Below, one piece after another: positions 1 to 8,626 of a stretch of DNA of 64,000 nucleotides. The stretch comes from an uncultured Lachnospiraceae bacterium (lineage in GTDB: Bacteria > Bacillota > Clostridia > Lachnospirales > Lachnospiraceae). Under the pieces are notes generated by a model, which made no database searches, was not told the origin of the DNA, and saw only the letters and a program-made list of their open reading frames with translations. Made by a program: the position numbers and the translations under genes. Numbering within the stretch: position 1 is the stretch's first letter; every line of letters begins with the position of its first letter. The stretch is taken from the NCBI GenBank assembly GCA_934401915.1, contig CAKRSV010000001.1:62001-126000 (forward strand), given 5' to 3'.

Positions 1-581
1 TGACCTTCTCCTCGTTGGAGATGGAGCTGATGGACGCCTCGGAGGATATCAGCGCGATCCGCAATTTCCTGATCGACATCTACCTGCGGATCAAGGAAAA
101 GGTTGCCAGCATCTACCCCGGTGCGGAGATTCCTTTCGAGGCAGGCTCTACCGTCATCGAGTTTATTCACAGCCAGAACTACCTCTATGAGATCATCCGC
201 TATCTTTCGGAACAGTTCGAGATGATGATGAACGCCTCCGGCAACCCATCCCGCGACACGATCCTGGACGATGTGATCTTTTACATCGACCACAATTACC
301 GCGACAACATCAAGCTGGAGACCATCGCCCCGCTTTTTGGCTACAACAGCGCTTATCTCGGCAAGATCTTCAACAAGACGGTCGGCGAGAGCTTTAATTC
401 GTATGTGGATCACAAGCGCATCGATCTCTCCAAGAAGCTGCTTGCAGAGAACACGCTGAAGGTTTACGAGATCGCCGAACAGGTCGGCTACAAGAACGTT
501 GATTACTTCCATAAGAAATTTAAGAAATATGTGGGCGAAAGCCCCGCGGAATACCGCAAGAAAACAGAAGACCTGCCCTGA
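1..581 (+). CDS. AraC-type (YesN-like) response regulator, C-terminal part, cut by the window edge
   Basis: This is the C-terminal part of a DNA-binding regulator. The reading frame is open to base 1, so the N-terminus, probably a receiver domain, lies outside the window. The last 100 residues form a double helix-turn-helix of the AraC/XylS type, with the family-typical segments IAPLFGYNSAYLGKIFNKTVGESF and YKNVDYFHKKFKKYVGESPAEYRK split over two HTH units. The preceding region resembles the linker of YesN-type two-component regulators. It points towards the carbohydrate operon on the other strand, which contains a YesM-type sensor kinase (6755-8626), so it is a candidate partner, although the two genes are about 6 kb apart and opposed. 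A terminator hairpin overlaps the stop codon. The family is secure; the receiver domain and the partnership are inferred. Confidence 0.85.
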   Translation, partial: TFSSLEMELMDASEDISAIRNFLIDIYLRIKEKVASIYPGAEIPFEAGSTVIEFIHSQNYLYEIIRYLSEQFEMMMNASGNPSRDTILDDVIFYIDHNYRDNIKLETIAPLFGYNSAYLGKIFNKTVGESFNSYVDHKRIDLSKKLLAENTLKVYEIAEQVGYKNVDYFHKKFKKYVGESPAEYRKKTEDLP

Positions 582-602
582 TACGGGCAGGCCGTTTTTT
601 TC
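572..602 (+). terminator. Rho-independent terminator after the YesN-like gene
   Basis: A 7-bp stem, CCTGCCC (572-578) with GGGCAGG (585-591), is followed by CCG and a run of seven T on the plus strand. The stem starts just before the TGA stop. The convergent hydrolase gene ends at 601, so the hairpin may insulate both transcripts. Confidence 0.75.
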
Positions 603-1425
603 ACTTGTCTGCTTTGATCATTTCCTGCGTCCACCGGTACGCCAGCTCAAACCAGCCCTGACAGGACGGTTCGATATTCTCTCCGGCATTTCCCATTGTC
701 AGCTCGCTCGCAAGCGCAAGCCCATGGCCGCCTTTCATATACATATGCAGCTCCACAGGAATTTTTTTCTTTCTCATGGCAAGCGCCAGCAGGATCGAGT
801 TTTCCGCAGGCACCAAGTCGTCCTCGTTTGTCGTCCACACAAAGGCCGGCGGCGTGTCGTCGCTTACCTGTTTTTCGAGGGAAAGCTCCTCCTTCTGATC
901 CTCATACGCATCTCCCAGCAGGTTTTCAAAGGATTCCCGGTGCGCATATTCCCCGGAGGTAATGACCGGATAGCTCAGGATCATTCCTGCCGGCTTCAGC
1001 ATCGCCGTCTCCGTATGCAGCTCATCGGCAAGAAATGAGCGGTTCCAGAACATTCCATAGCTTGCCGCTAGATGTCCGCCCGCCGACGAGCCCTGGATAA
1101 AGATCTTGTCCACATCAATATGCCACTCCTCCGCGTGCTCTCTCGCGATCGTGACTGCCTTTGCCAGCTCAAGCAAAGCTGCCGGATAGACTGCCGGGCG
1201 CACGGAATACCACAGCACCATCGCATGATATCCGTATGCGTTCCATTTCAGCGCAAACATCTCCGCCTCCCGCTCCGAGGTAAAGCAGTAACCGCCTCCC
1301 GGACATACAATGACAAGCGGTCTTTTGTCGATCCCGATCTCCTCCGAGTGTGAGATCACATAGGTAACTACATTCGCATAGATCTCGGAACCGGGCATCT
1401 CCAGTTTGATTCTCTCATGTATCAT
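601..1425 (-). CDS. Alpha/beta-hydrolase, acetyl-esterase-like, of the carbohydrate locus
   Basis: This is a 274-residue cytoplasmic serine hydrolase without a signal peptide. It shows an oxyanion-hole segment CPGGGY near residue 41, the nucleophile elbow GSSAGGH near 112, an Asp in TNEDDLVP near 200 and a His in KGGHGLAL near 231, which together make a catalytic triad of the hormone-sensitive-lipase/acetylxylan-esterase type. AGGAGG sits 8 nt before the ATG. It is the last gene of a minus-strand series that includes an ABC sugar importer and glycosidases, so deacetylation of imported acetylated oligosaccharides is a reasonable role. That substrate is inferred; the fold and triad are seen. 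Confidence 0.8.
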   Translation of the reverse strand: MIHERIKLEMPGSEIYANVVTYVISHSEEIGIDKRPLVIVCPGGGYCFTSEREAEMFALKWNAYGYHAMVLWYSVRPAVYPAALLELAKAVTIAREHAEEWHIDVDKIFIQGSSAGGHLAASYGMFWNRSFLADELHTETAMLKPAGMILSYPVITSGEYAHRESFENLLGDAYEDQKEELSLEKQVSDDTPPAFVWTTNEDDLVPAENSILLALAMRKKKIPVELHMYMKGGHGLALASELTMGNAGENIEPSCQGWFELAYRWTQEMIKADK

Positions 1426-1444
1426 CTCTTTTTCCTCCTAATAT

Positions 1445-2089
1445 TTACTCTTCCCCGCCATCCATGGTCGTCACCGCGCCCGGCTCTTTCTCGATGATCT
1501 GGAAAATGCGCAGGGACATTCCCGCGATCGTATAGATCAGGCAGGCCGGTCCGATGAAAAATCCGATAAACAGCGTCGTTCGGTTAAAGAACCAGACGAT
1601 CAGCTCCACCGCGAGCACCAGGATCAGAACCAGCGTCCTTCCGGCATAACGGCGGCAGATCTCAAAGGAATTGCGGAAGATCTTCCACAGCTTATTCTGA
1701 TAACGCGCCATCAGCGGAAACGCATACAGCAGGCAGACCGCAAACAGAATACCCGACAGGATCGCCGCGATCAGAAATATCATGGGGTTGTCCTCCACCG
1801 CGTTAAAAAGCTGTATGTCCAGATAAACCGCATAGACCGCTATCAGGCTGACAAGCCCAAGCACGGTTCCCTGTTTCCAGTTCTCCTTAAAGCCTTTAAA
1901 GAACTCCTTGGCAATATAGCCTTCCTCGTCGTCTACCATATGCAGGCAGACCTTGAAGGCAGCTGCCGTCGAAGCTCCGATCGTCACGATCGGAATACTG
2001 CAGATCACCCAGAAGAAATTGACCTGCAGAATATCCCACAATCTCTGCATGAATTTATAAAAAGGACTGTCTACACTAAAGAATTTCAT
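1445..2089 (-). CDS. DUF624 (YesL-like) membrane protein
   Basis: A 214-residue integral membrane protein with about five hydrophobic segments. The N-terminus (FYKFMQRLWDILQVNFFW, then VTIGASTAA) is typical of the YesL/DUF624 family. These proteins are regularly encoded beside CUT1 ABC transporters with LplB/LplC-type permeases in Firmicutes; their biochemical role is unknown. The start was chosen at 2089 because AGAGGAA lies just upstream, whereas the 19 upstream in-frame codons are basic and not family-like. It follows the solute-binding protein gene across a strong hairpin, so expression is probably lower than that of the binder. Confidence 0.85.
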   Translation of the reverse strand: MKFFSVDSPFYKFMQRLWDILQVNFFWVICSIPIVTIGASTAAAFKVCLHMVDDEEGYIAKEFFKGFKENWKQGTVLGLVSLIAVYAVYLDIQLFNAVEDNPMIFLIAAILSGILFAVCLLYAFPLMARYQNKLWKIFRNSFEICRRYAGRTLVLILVLAVELIVWFFNRTTLFIGFFIGPACLIYTIAGMSLRIFQIIEKEPGAVTTMDGGEE

Positions 2090-2144
2090 GGTATTCCTCT
2101 TTTCTGTCCGGTTCTCTCTGTGCCGGTCGTTTCCTCTTGTTATC

Positions 2145-2173
2145 AAAAGGGGACGTCTGAGACGTCCCCTTTA
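2145..2173 (-). terminator. Perfect 12-bp hairpin between binding-protein and YesL genes
   Basis: AAAGGGGACGTC (2146-2157) pairs perfectly with GACGTCCCCTTT (2161-2172) around a 3-nt loop, and the minus strand continues with TTTTGAT. It can act as a terminator or as a 3' stabiliser for the highly needed binding-protein mRNA. Confidence 0.75.
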
Positions 2174-2218
2174 TTATAGCATACTCCCTTTACATTAACC
2201 TATATATTTTACGGATTC

Positions 2219-4021
2219 TTACTTGCCCATAGCAGCGTTCTCAGCCTGTGCACGAAGGGTAGCTTCGTTCTGCTGGAACTCAACGCACTGGTCATATCCA
2301 TAGGACTCTGCCTCGGAGATCATGCTGTCAACGATGCTGTTGAACTCGTCGTCGGATGCTGCATAGATTGCCTTCCAGGAGTTTGTCTTGATGCACTCAG
2401 CAACCTGGTTCCAAACTGCTGTCAGCTCATCAGACTTCGGGCTCTCAGCGTACATTGTACCAGGAGAGAAACGATAATCTACCTTGTCAAAGCACTGATC
2501 AATATAAGCGTTTCCTGTGTGATCTCTCCAGTCTGCCTCGATGTCAGAACCAGCCTCAGTTGCGAAGCTCTCCCACATCTTGTAGTTGTAGGTCTCACCG
2601 TTGGAATCCGGGTTCGGAGAATCGATTCCCCATGTGGTGTTGTTCATCTTAAAGTTACCATCTTCAAAGGTTCCTGAATAACCGTCTGTCATCTCTGTCT
2701 TACCATCGAGCTTAGCGGTACGTCCAAGATCTGTGAAGCAGGTCTTGCCGTTCTCATCATAGTACCAGCATACATCCTTCGGGCCATACTCGGAGATCAT
2801 ACGTCCTTCCGGAGTAGCAAGCCAGTTGATGATTGCCATACATAATTCCGGATACTCGGTCTTAGCGCCGATTGTCCAAGGTCTGTTACCACCGTAGATG
2901 TTCTGGCCATATGCGATCGGTGTAGCCTCTGTAGGAATACAAGGATACATTGCCTTGCCGTCTGCCGCATGTGCCTCAGAATTGTAGAATGCAGAGCCTA
3001 AGAAGTTGAAAATGTTCAGGAAGGCTGTACCATTCTGATAATCCTCAACCAGTCCGTCATATCCCTGTGTCTGGGAGTCAGGATCAAGCAGTCCCTTCTG
3101 GTATAATGTGTTGTAGAACTTCAGGCAGGTGAGATAAGGACCGTCCTTCTGTAAGCAGTCATAGTAAACCTGATCTACCGGGTCATACAGACCGAAACCA
3201 AACTCATCATAGCCATAGTAAGCGGTTGCAAGGGACTTTACATACATAACCATGTTTCCATCCCAGTCATTGAATAAGGATACGCCGTAGGTAGGCTTTC
3301 CGTTGTCATCGGTCGGGCAGAGCTCCTGCATCTGTCCAAGAACGTCTACCATATCGTCCAGATTCTTGATCTCCGGATATCCTAACTCTTTGTAAAGGTC
3401 CCAACGGAGATCCCATGTATACATACCCTGCTGACGTGCTGACGCATCATAGGCAACGTCAAAACCGAAGCCGTAAAGCGTACCGCCGGAGATGGTCTGG
3501 TTCTTCTCCAGAGCAGCCGGCATATGCTCTTTGATATACGGGCCATAGTCTGCCAACAGATCATCTTCGTTCCAGTCATACAGCAGTCCCTTGGAAATTG
3601 CCTGCTGATACTCGTCTCCATCATTTCCCCAGATTACGATGTCTCCCAGGTTTCCGGATTCCATACGTGTCTCATACACGCCGTCCGGATCCGGGATGAT
3701 GTTCAGCTTAACGTTGAACTTCTCTAACATAACCTGACCAAACCAGCCGATCTGCTCACCGGAATAGTTGGCAAGCTGATCGAATACATCCAGTGTCACT
3801 GTCTCTTCCGGGATCACGTCGGACAGATCAACTGCCTCTGCGCTATCCTCTGTGTCAGCGTCCGCCGTATCCTCTGCGTCGGCGTCCTCTGTGTCGTCTT
3901 CTGCTGTGTCCTCTGCAGCTGTGTCAGTGGTTGCTGCTGTGTTGCTGGAACCACCGCAGGCTGTCAGTGATGCAACCATGGTAGTTGCCATCAGTAACGC
4001 AACGATTCTTTTTGCTTTCAT
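2219..4021 (-). CDS. Extracellular solute-binding lipoprotein of a CUT1-type ABC sugar importer
   Basis: This 600-residue protein begins with a lipoprotein signal (MKAKRIVALLMATTM, then ASLTAC with the lipidated Cys near residue 22). The start at 4021 has GGAGGAAG upstream. Residues about 25-60 are an acidic linker made almost only of D, E, A and T, expected to hold the domain away from the membrane. The body is a large family-1 type binding protein of the LipO/YtcQ kind that pairs with LplB/LplC permeases. No ATPase gene is present in the locus, as is usual for these systems, which share an MsmX-type ATPase. With GH74 and GH31 genes nearby, xyloglucan oligosaccharides are the suggested ligand (inference). 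Confidence 0.88.
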   Translation of the reverse strand: MKAKRIVALLMATTMVASLTACGGSSNTAATTDTAAEDTAEDDTEDADAEDTADADTEDSAEAVDLSDVIPEETVTLDVFDQLANYSGEQIGWFGQVMLEKFNVKLNIIPDPDGVYETRMESGNLGDIVIWGNDGDEYQQAISKGLLYDWNEDDLLADYGPYIKEHMPAALEKNQTISGGTLYGFGFDVAYDASARQQGMYTWDLRWDLYKELGYPEIKNLDDMVDVLGQMQELCPTDDNGKPTYGVSLFNDWDGNMVMYVKSLATAYYGYDEFGFGLYDPVDQVYYDCLQKDGPYLTCLKFYNTLYQKGLLDPDSQTQGYDGLVEDYQNGTAFLNIFNFLGSAFYNSEAHAADGKAMYPCIPTEATPIAYGQNIYGGNRPWTIGAKTEYPELCMAIINWLATPEGRMISEYGPKDVCWYYDENGKTCFTDLGRTAKLDGKTEMTDGYSGTFEDGNFKMNNTTWGIDSPNPDSNGETYNYKMWESFATEAGSDIEADWRDHTGNAYIDQCFDKVDYRFSPGTMYAESPKSDELTAVWNQVAECIKTNSWKAIYAASDDEFNSIVDSMISEAESYGYDQCVEFQQNEATLRAQAENAAMGK

Positions 4022-4100
4022 ACTTTTTCTTCCTCCTATTATTTTGCGCAGACGTCCCGGAACCAACCTTCCAAAATGCTCCGGACCGCTGCAGGTTGTG

Positions 4101-4126
4101 TTATCATAACCGCCCCAGGCGGATAA
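4101..4126 (-). promoter_or_regulatory. Small hairpin upstream of the binding-protein gene
   Basis: TTATC and GATAA flank a CCGCC-CCA-GGCGG stem in the 137-nt gap between the second permease gene and the binding-protein gene. There is no T-run, so it is more likely a processing or stabilising stem than a terminator. No clear separate promoter was seen. Confidence 0.35.
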
Positions 4127-4158
4127 ACACCTCTGTCTGTTGTCTTTTCCTGCTCTGC

Positions 4159-5124
4159 CTAGCCTTTTACTGCACCAAGCATGATACCTTCCTCAAAATA
4201 TCTCTGCATGAACGGATATACCAGCAGGATCGGGATAACCGTTACCATGGAAATCGTGTACTTGATAACCTTTCCACTCATCGCCGACTTGATGGCAGCA
4301 TCGCTGACCACACCGCCGGACTTCATCAATGCGCCAAGGTTCGACGCCTGATTCAGATAGATATACAGTCTGTGCTGCAAAGTGTACAGGTTCGGCGCCG
4401 ACTGCATCAGCATCAGGGAATCCGTAAAGGAGTTCCAGTTTCCAACCGCACCGAAGATGGCGATCGTTGCAAGGATCGGCTTACTCAGCGGCCAGATGAT
4501 CTTGCGGAACACGGTCATGTAAGACGCGCCGTCCATCTCTGCACTTTCTTCCAGCTCTGCTGGAATGGATTCAATGTAGGTCTTTACCAGAATGATGTTG
4601 TAAGGCGCTACGATACCGGGAATGATGTATGCCAGGAAATTGTTGGTCAGACCAAGCATCTGCATATTCATAAACCACGGGATCGTACCTGCGTTGAAGT
4701 ACATGGTGATGATCAAAAACCGATACCAGAATTTCCTTCCCCACAGCTCCTTCTTTGTCACCAGATAGCCCACCAGACCGGAAGCCATAACCATGAGCGC
4801 CGTTCCGATGACTGTTCTCGCGATCGTTACGATCAGCGCATTTCCCAGATCGCTTACACTCAGAAGAGTCTTGTAGTTATTCAGGTTAATGCCGCGCGGC
4901 ACGAAGTTGATCACGCCCTTTACCACCAGATCGTTGTCGCTGATCGTATTGATAAAAAGGTAGTAAAACGGGAAGATACATGCCAGCGTAAATATCGTAA
5001 ATATGGTGTAGTTGATCACATTGAAAACAATGTCGCCGGGTGTGCTTTTGTATTTCTTCTTATGCTTTTTTGCGTACAGCTTTTCTGCCTTCGCATCTCT
5101 TTTTTCCTGTTTTGTCTTAGCCAT
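4159..5124 (-). CDS. Sugar ABC transporter permease, LplC-type (CUT1)
   Basis: A 321-residue inner permease with six predicted membrane segments after a lysine-rich cytoplasmic N-terminus. The EAA loop is visible as ESAEMDGASYMTVFRKIIWP, the contact site for the ATPase, and the C-terminus ends in GIMLGAVKG, typical for LplC/YtcP. The start at 5124 has GGGAGGTG 8 nt upstream. The first permease gene ends at 5138, only 13 nt before this start, so the two are co-transcribed and probably coupled. It forms a heterodimer with the LplB-type subunit. Confidence 0.9.
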   Translation of the reverse strand: MAKTKQEKRDAKAEKLYAKKHKKKYKSTPGDIVFNVINYTIFTIFTLACIFPFYYLFINTISDNDLVVKGVINFVPRGINLNNYKTLLSVSDLGNALIVTIARTVIGTALMVMASGLVGYLVTKKELWGRKFWYRFLIITMYFNAGTIPWFMNMQMLGLTNNFLAYIIPGIVAPYNIILVKTYIESIPAELEESAEMDGASYMTVFRKIIWPLSKPILATIAIFGAVGNWNSFTDSLMLMQSAPNLYTLQHRLYIYLNQASNLGALMKSGGVVSDAAIKSAMSGKVIKYTISMVTVIPILLVYPFMQRYFEEGIMLGAVKG

Positions 5125-5137
5125 GATCTGCACCTCC

Positions 5138-6589
5138 CTACACAATACTCTCGCCACGGATCAGCTTCGAAACGCTGTTTGCCGCGAAGAGGAGAACCAC
5201 ACTGATAATGGATTTCAGCATACCGATCACCGTCGAGAGCGGAATCATGCCTTTACCGATACCAAGTTTGTATACATACAGATCCAATACCATAATGGAT
5301 GAGGTGTTGGTCGAGTTTTCAAAGACAAGGTACTGATCCATACCGTTGCTGAGGATGTTTGCGATCGACATCAGCAAAAGTACGCAGAAAGTGGGGATCA
5401 GTCCCGGCACGGTAATGTGCCACATCTTCTGGAATCTTCCGGCTCCGTCCACCGTTGCCGCTTCGTAGAGCTGCCTGTCGATACCGGAGATCGCTGCTAT
5501 GTAGATGATGGCGCTCCAGCCAATTCCTTTCCACAGTCCCCATGCCAGCATCTTGAGCCAGGTGTGGCTGTCTCCCATCAGCAGGTTCACGCCCTGATCC
5601 CAGACGCCCATGTTCATCATCAGACTGCTGATGAATCCGTCGGTGGAGAAGATACAGAAAGCGATCGCGTATACTAAAACCCAGCTGATGAAGTTCGGAA
5701 CCGTTGTGAAGGTCTGCACAAAACGCCGGAACTTCATATTTTTCATTTCACACAGGAAGATCGCAAATGCCATCGGAAGCCAGCTTGTCGCAATTCCAAG
5801 ACCGCTCATCGCCAGTGTGTTTTTCATAACCCGTACAATATCGTTGACCGTCGCCTCGTTCTTCACAAGCTCCTTAAACCACTTGAGACCCGCGAAGTTT
5901 TCCATGCTCAGCGTATCGCCGACCTTATAATCGAAGAAAGCATATCTCCATCCGAAAAGCGGCAGATAGCAGAATACAAAGGCAAGTACGACGAACGGCA
6001 TCAGGAGAAGGAACAGCTGGTATTTGGATTCCATCTCAAATTTCTCTTCTTTTGTCGCCCTGGGTATCAGGATCAGTTCTATCGCAGAAAGAACAAATAT
6101 GACAGCCGCAAGTGCGATCACCATCCACATACCTTCCGGGAAGATCGGCTCGACCTTCTTCGGCTTTGGCGTCTGGGCGATCTGCTGATACGCCATATTG
6201 ACGCCGATCATGGATACAAGCATCACTGCGCTTCCTGCAAGCGATAAGATATTTCCAAGTCTCTTGAACTTGCGGTTTCCCACGGACATACAGCCTCCGG
6301 CTGCGGATACCACGATACCGATACACGCCACTATGGATGATCCATACAGCAGGTACATGGTCGAATGTTCTACCCATTCTTTCTTAAACGCACGGCCGAA
6401 GTCGGCTGTCAGTTTCGAATAAGAAATACCGGATGTGAACAGAGACAGGTTTTTGTTGATGAGTCCGCTGATCCTCGTCGGATTCAGTGCAGGAACGAAC
6501 AGGAATACGAATGACAGCAGGATCGCTATCCGCAGCACGTAATACAGCTTATCAGCAGCCTGTTCTTTTGCAGTTTTACTCTGATTCAT
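5138..6589 (-). CDS. Sugar ABC transporter permease, LplB-type, with an extra N-terminal membrane domain
   Basis: A 483-residue permease, against about 300 for the family. The canonical part starts near residue 190 (YQLFLLLMPFVVLAFVFCYL) and carries the EAA loop YEAATVDGAGRFQKMWHITV. The first 190 residues add roughly four hydrophobic segments (around 17-35, 80-100, 110-130 and 155-175) with no counterpart in standard LplB. The start at 6589 has AAAGAGGGAGAG upstream; an in-frame extension up to 6703 crosses the leader hairpin and is unlikely to be translated. It is the first gene of the transporter part of the operon. Confidence 0.88.
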   Translation of the reverse strand: MNQSKTAKEQAADKLYYVLRIAILLSFVFLFVPALNPTRISGLINKNLSLFTSGISYSKLTADFGRAFKKEWVEHSTMYLLYGSSIVACIGIVVSAAGGCMSVGNRKFKRLGNILSLAGSAVMLVSMIGVNMAYQQIAQTPKPKKVEPIFPEGMWMVIALAAVIFVLSAIELILIPRATKEEKFEMESKYQLFLLLMPFVVLAFVFCYLPLFGWRYAFFDYKVGDTLSMENFAGLKWFKELVKNEATVNDIVRVMKNTLAMSGLGIATSWLPMAFAIFLCEMKNMKFRRFVQTFTTVPNFISWVLVYAIAFCIFSTDGFISSLMMNMGVWDQGVNLLMGDSHTWLKMLAWGLWKGIGWSAIIYIAAISGIDRQLYEAATVDGAGRFQKMWHITVPGLIPTFCVLLLMSIANILSNGMDQYLVFENSTNTSSIMVLDLYVYKLGIGKGMIPLSTVIGMLKSIISVVLLFAANSVSKLIRGESIV

Positions 6590-6673
6590 AATGCTCTCCC
6601 TCTTTCCTTGATATGCTCTGTCAGCCTGACGGCTCGCAGCCTTCGAAAAGATGAAACCCGTCCTCTTAACAGA

Positions 6674-6722
6674 AAATGCACCATCAATGATACTGCTTAT
6701 CACTGATGATGCATTTATTATA
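6674..6722 (-). promoter_or_regulatory. Promoter -10 and 13-bp inverted repeat before the permease genes
   Basis: On the minus strand a TATAAT (6722-6717) is directly followed by two 13-nt arms, AAATGCATCATCA and TGATGGTGCATTT, separated by 17 nt. The only mismatch is a G-U pair in RNA. The surroundings are extremely AT-rich. The repeat can be a repressor or activator site next to the start of transcription, a 5' leader hairpin, or the terminator of the kinase gene, which ends at 6755; the second arm is followed by TTTTCTG. Confidence 0.5.
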
Positions 6723-6754
6723 AAAAAGGATCAAAAATAAAAATACCATAAAAA

Positions 6755-8626
6755 TTAAATAAAAAAAGTGTCTTTTTTCATTCTCTCCAAAGGGAACTGC
6801 AACCGGACGACCGTCCCTTTTCCCTCTTCCGAAAAGATGGTAACCCCGAACGCCTCCCCATAGTGCAGCTTGATGCGCTGGTTGATATTGTACAGTCCGA
6901 TGCTCTTGGAACGGCTCATATCCTTGATCTCAATATCCTGACGCAGTTTCTCAAGCGTCGCCCCGTCCATGCCGCCTCCGTTGTCCTCTACCTCGACAAG
7001 CAGCACCTCGCCTTCCTTCTGTATCCTCCGGAATACCCGGATGACAATGTGACCTTCCCGCTCGTCGTCCTCCAGTCCGTGGATGATCGCGTTTTCCACG
7101 ACCGGCTGAAGCAGGAGCGGAAGGATCATATACTGACTGACGTCTACATCCTGCGCGACGTCCACCTCATAGTTGATCCGGTTTTCAAACCGCAGCTTCT
7201 GGATCTGGATATAATTTTCCACATGGGCGATCTCCGCGCCCAGCGTCGTGAACGTGGTTCCCGTATTTTCCAGCACATAGCGCATGGATTTGCCGAGCAG
7301 CTTGATCGCGGTCGCGACCTCCCGGTCCCCCGCCGTAAACGCCTTCATACGGATCGTCTCCAGCGTATTGTACAGAAAGTGCGGATTGATCTGGCTCGCA
7401 AGCATCTTAAACTCCATGCTCTGCTGCTGGATCATCAGCTCCTGCTCGTTGATCTGGGTGCTGTAGATCTTCGCCTCCTGCTCCTTGATATTCTGCACCA
7501 TCACCTGAAGATCGCCGAACGCCTCTGTCAGTTCATCGTTTCCCTGAAAGGAGGGGATCAGCTCGTAGTCCTGGTTGCTTGCCTTGTGCATCTCCTGACG
7601 CAGCACGTTGACACGCCCCGTAAAATAGTTCGTGAAGAAATAGATGATAAGCCCCGGGATCAGCACGGCAAGCACAAGGATCGCCACGCAGATGCTCTGG
7701 ATGTAATGGATGCTCCGATAACCCTCGTCGTTGATCGTCGCGATATACAGCCGGGATTCCGCCTGATACGGATGCAGAGTGGAAATACTGACAAAGCACT
7801 TCTTTCCGTCCATATCCTCTTTTCCCAGATACTGATAATACGGCTCTTCATGGTCGATCTTCAGCGGGAGCTCCTCCCCGTAGCGGTTCCGGTCCGAGCT
7901 GTAAAAAATACAGCCGTCCTCCACCGACACCATCGTTTCGTACTGGCTGGTGTCGATCCTTGTACGCAGATAATTGTCACTCGCCTTGATCACCATCACC
8001 GCATGATACCGCGTGCCCACCAGCGGGATCTTCCGCACCAGACAAAGGTTCCAGTAGACGTTGCCGTACTTGTCCTCCCGGCGCATCTCCGTCCAGAAGA
8101 CCGCCGACTGGCCGGCCGCCTTCTGATACCAGTCCTGCTCCCTGATCTCCGGCGTGATCCGCATGAACTGCTTATAATCCTCCACGTAGGGATTGTCCGT
8201 GTAGATCAGGACCTCCTGAAGCTCCGTATAATTATTCTCGTAGCTGTCCAGCACGCTCACGGAATCGATCGCGTTATAATACCAGCTTCTCTCGCCGTAA
8301 CGGCCGGTGAGAACCTTCTGGATATCGTTGTGAAACGTGATCTCCTCCGAGATGTTATAGATCTGTGCCGTGATCTCATACAGGATATTGCGCACTCTCT
8401 GGTTGTCGGACTCCAGCAGATCACTGTGATAATCTACCAGGATCCGGTAGGTGTTTCCCACCAGAAAAAACCCGATCAGCAGGATCGGCACTACGACAGC
8501 CACGAAATAGATCGTGTACAACTGCTGCCGTATACTCGCCTTGTTGAAAAAGCTTTTTTTCCGCTGGCTCCACCTCTGCCTTTTGTCCCTATGCACTTTC
8601 TTCTCTGTTTTTTGGGAATCATTCAT
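6755..8626 (-). CDS. Sensor histidine kinase, YesM type
   Basis: A 623-residue membrane sensor. A first TM segment near residue 35-55 and a second near 310-335 bracket an extracytoplasmic sensor domain (dCache-like). A HAMP-like linker, a coiled coil rich in Q, the H-box with QINPHFLYNTLETI (His near 425) and a HATPase domain (VENAIIHGLE, then DNGGGM) follow. These features define the LytS/YesM His_kinase class that works with AraC-type response regulators. Its start overlaps the end of the upstream GH31 gene by 8 nt, so the kinase is embedded in the catabolic operon and translationally coupled to an enzyme. No receiver gene is adjacent; the partial regulator at 1-581 is the nearest candidate. 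Confidence 0.9.
   Translation of the reverse strand: MNDSQKTEKKVHRDKRQRWSQRKKSFFNKASIRQQLYTIYFVAVVVPILLIGFFLVGNTYRILVDYHSDLLESDNQRVRNILYEITAQIYNISEEITFHNDIQKVLTGRYGERSWYYNAIDSVSVLDSYENNYTELQEVLIYTDNPYVEDYKQFMRITPEIREQDWYQKAAGQSAVFWTEMRREDKYGNVYWNLCLVRKIPLVGTRYHAVMVIKASDNYLRTRIDTSQYETMVSVEDGCIFYSSDRNRYGEELPLKIDHEEPYYQYLGKEDMDGKKCFVSISTLHPYQAESRLYIATINDEGYRSIHYIQSICVAILVLAVLIPGLIIYFFTNYFTGRVNVLRQEMHKASNQDYELIPSFQGNDELTEAFGDLQVMVQNIKEQEAKIYSTQINEQELMIQQQSMEFKMLASQINPHFLYNTLETIRMKAFTAGDREVATAIKLLGKSMRYVLENTGTTFTTLGAEIAHVENYIQIQKLRFENRINYEVDVAQDVDVSQYMILPLLLQPVVENAIIHGLEDDEREGHIVIRVFRRIQKEGEVLLVEVEDNGGGMDGATLEKLRQDIEIKDMSRSKSIGLYNINQRIKLHYGEAFGVTIFSEEGKGTVVRLQFPLERMKKDTFFI

Noticed and set aside
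3793..4109. Plus-strand Ser/Val/Ala-repeat frames near the binding-protein gene
   Set aside because: They mirror the Asp/Glu/Ala/Thr linker of the lipoprotein on the other strand and have no independent support.
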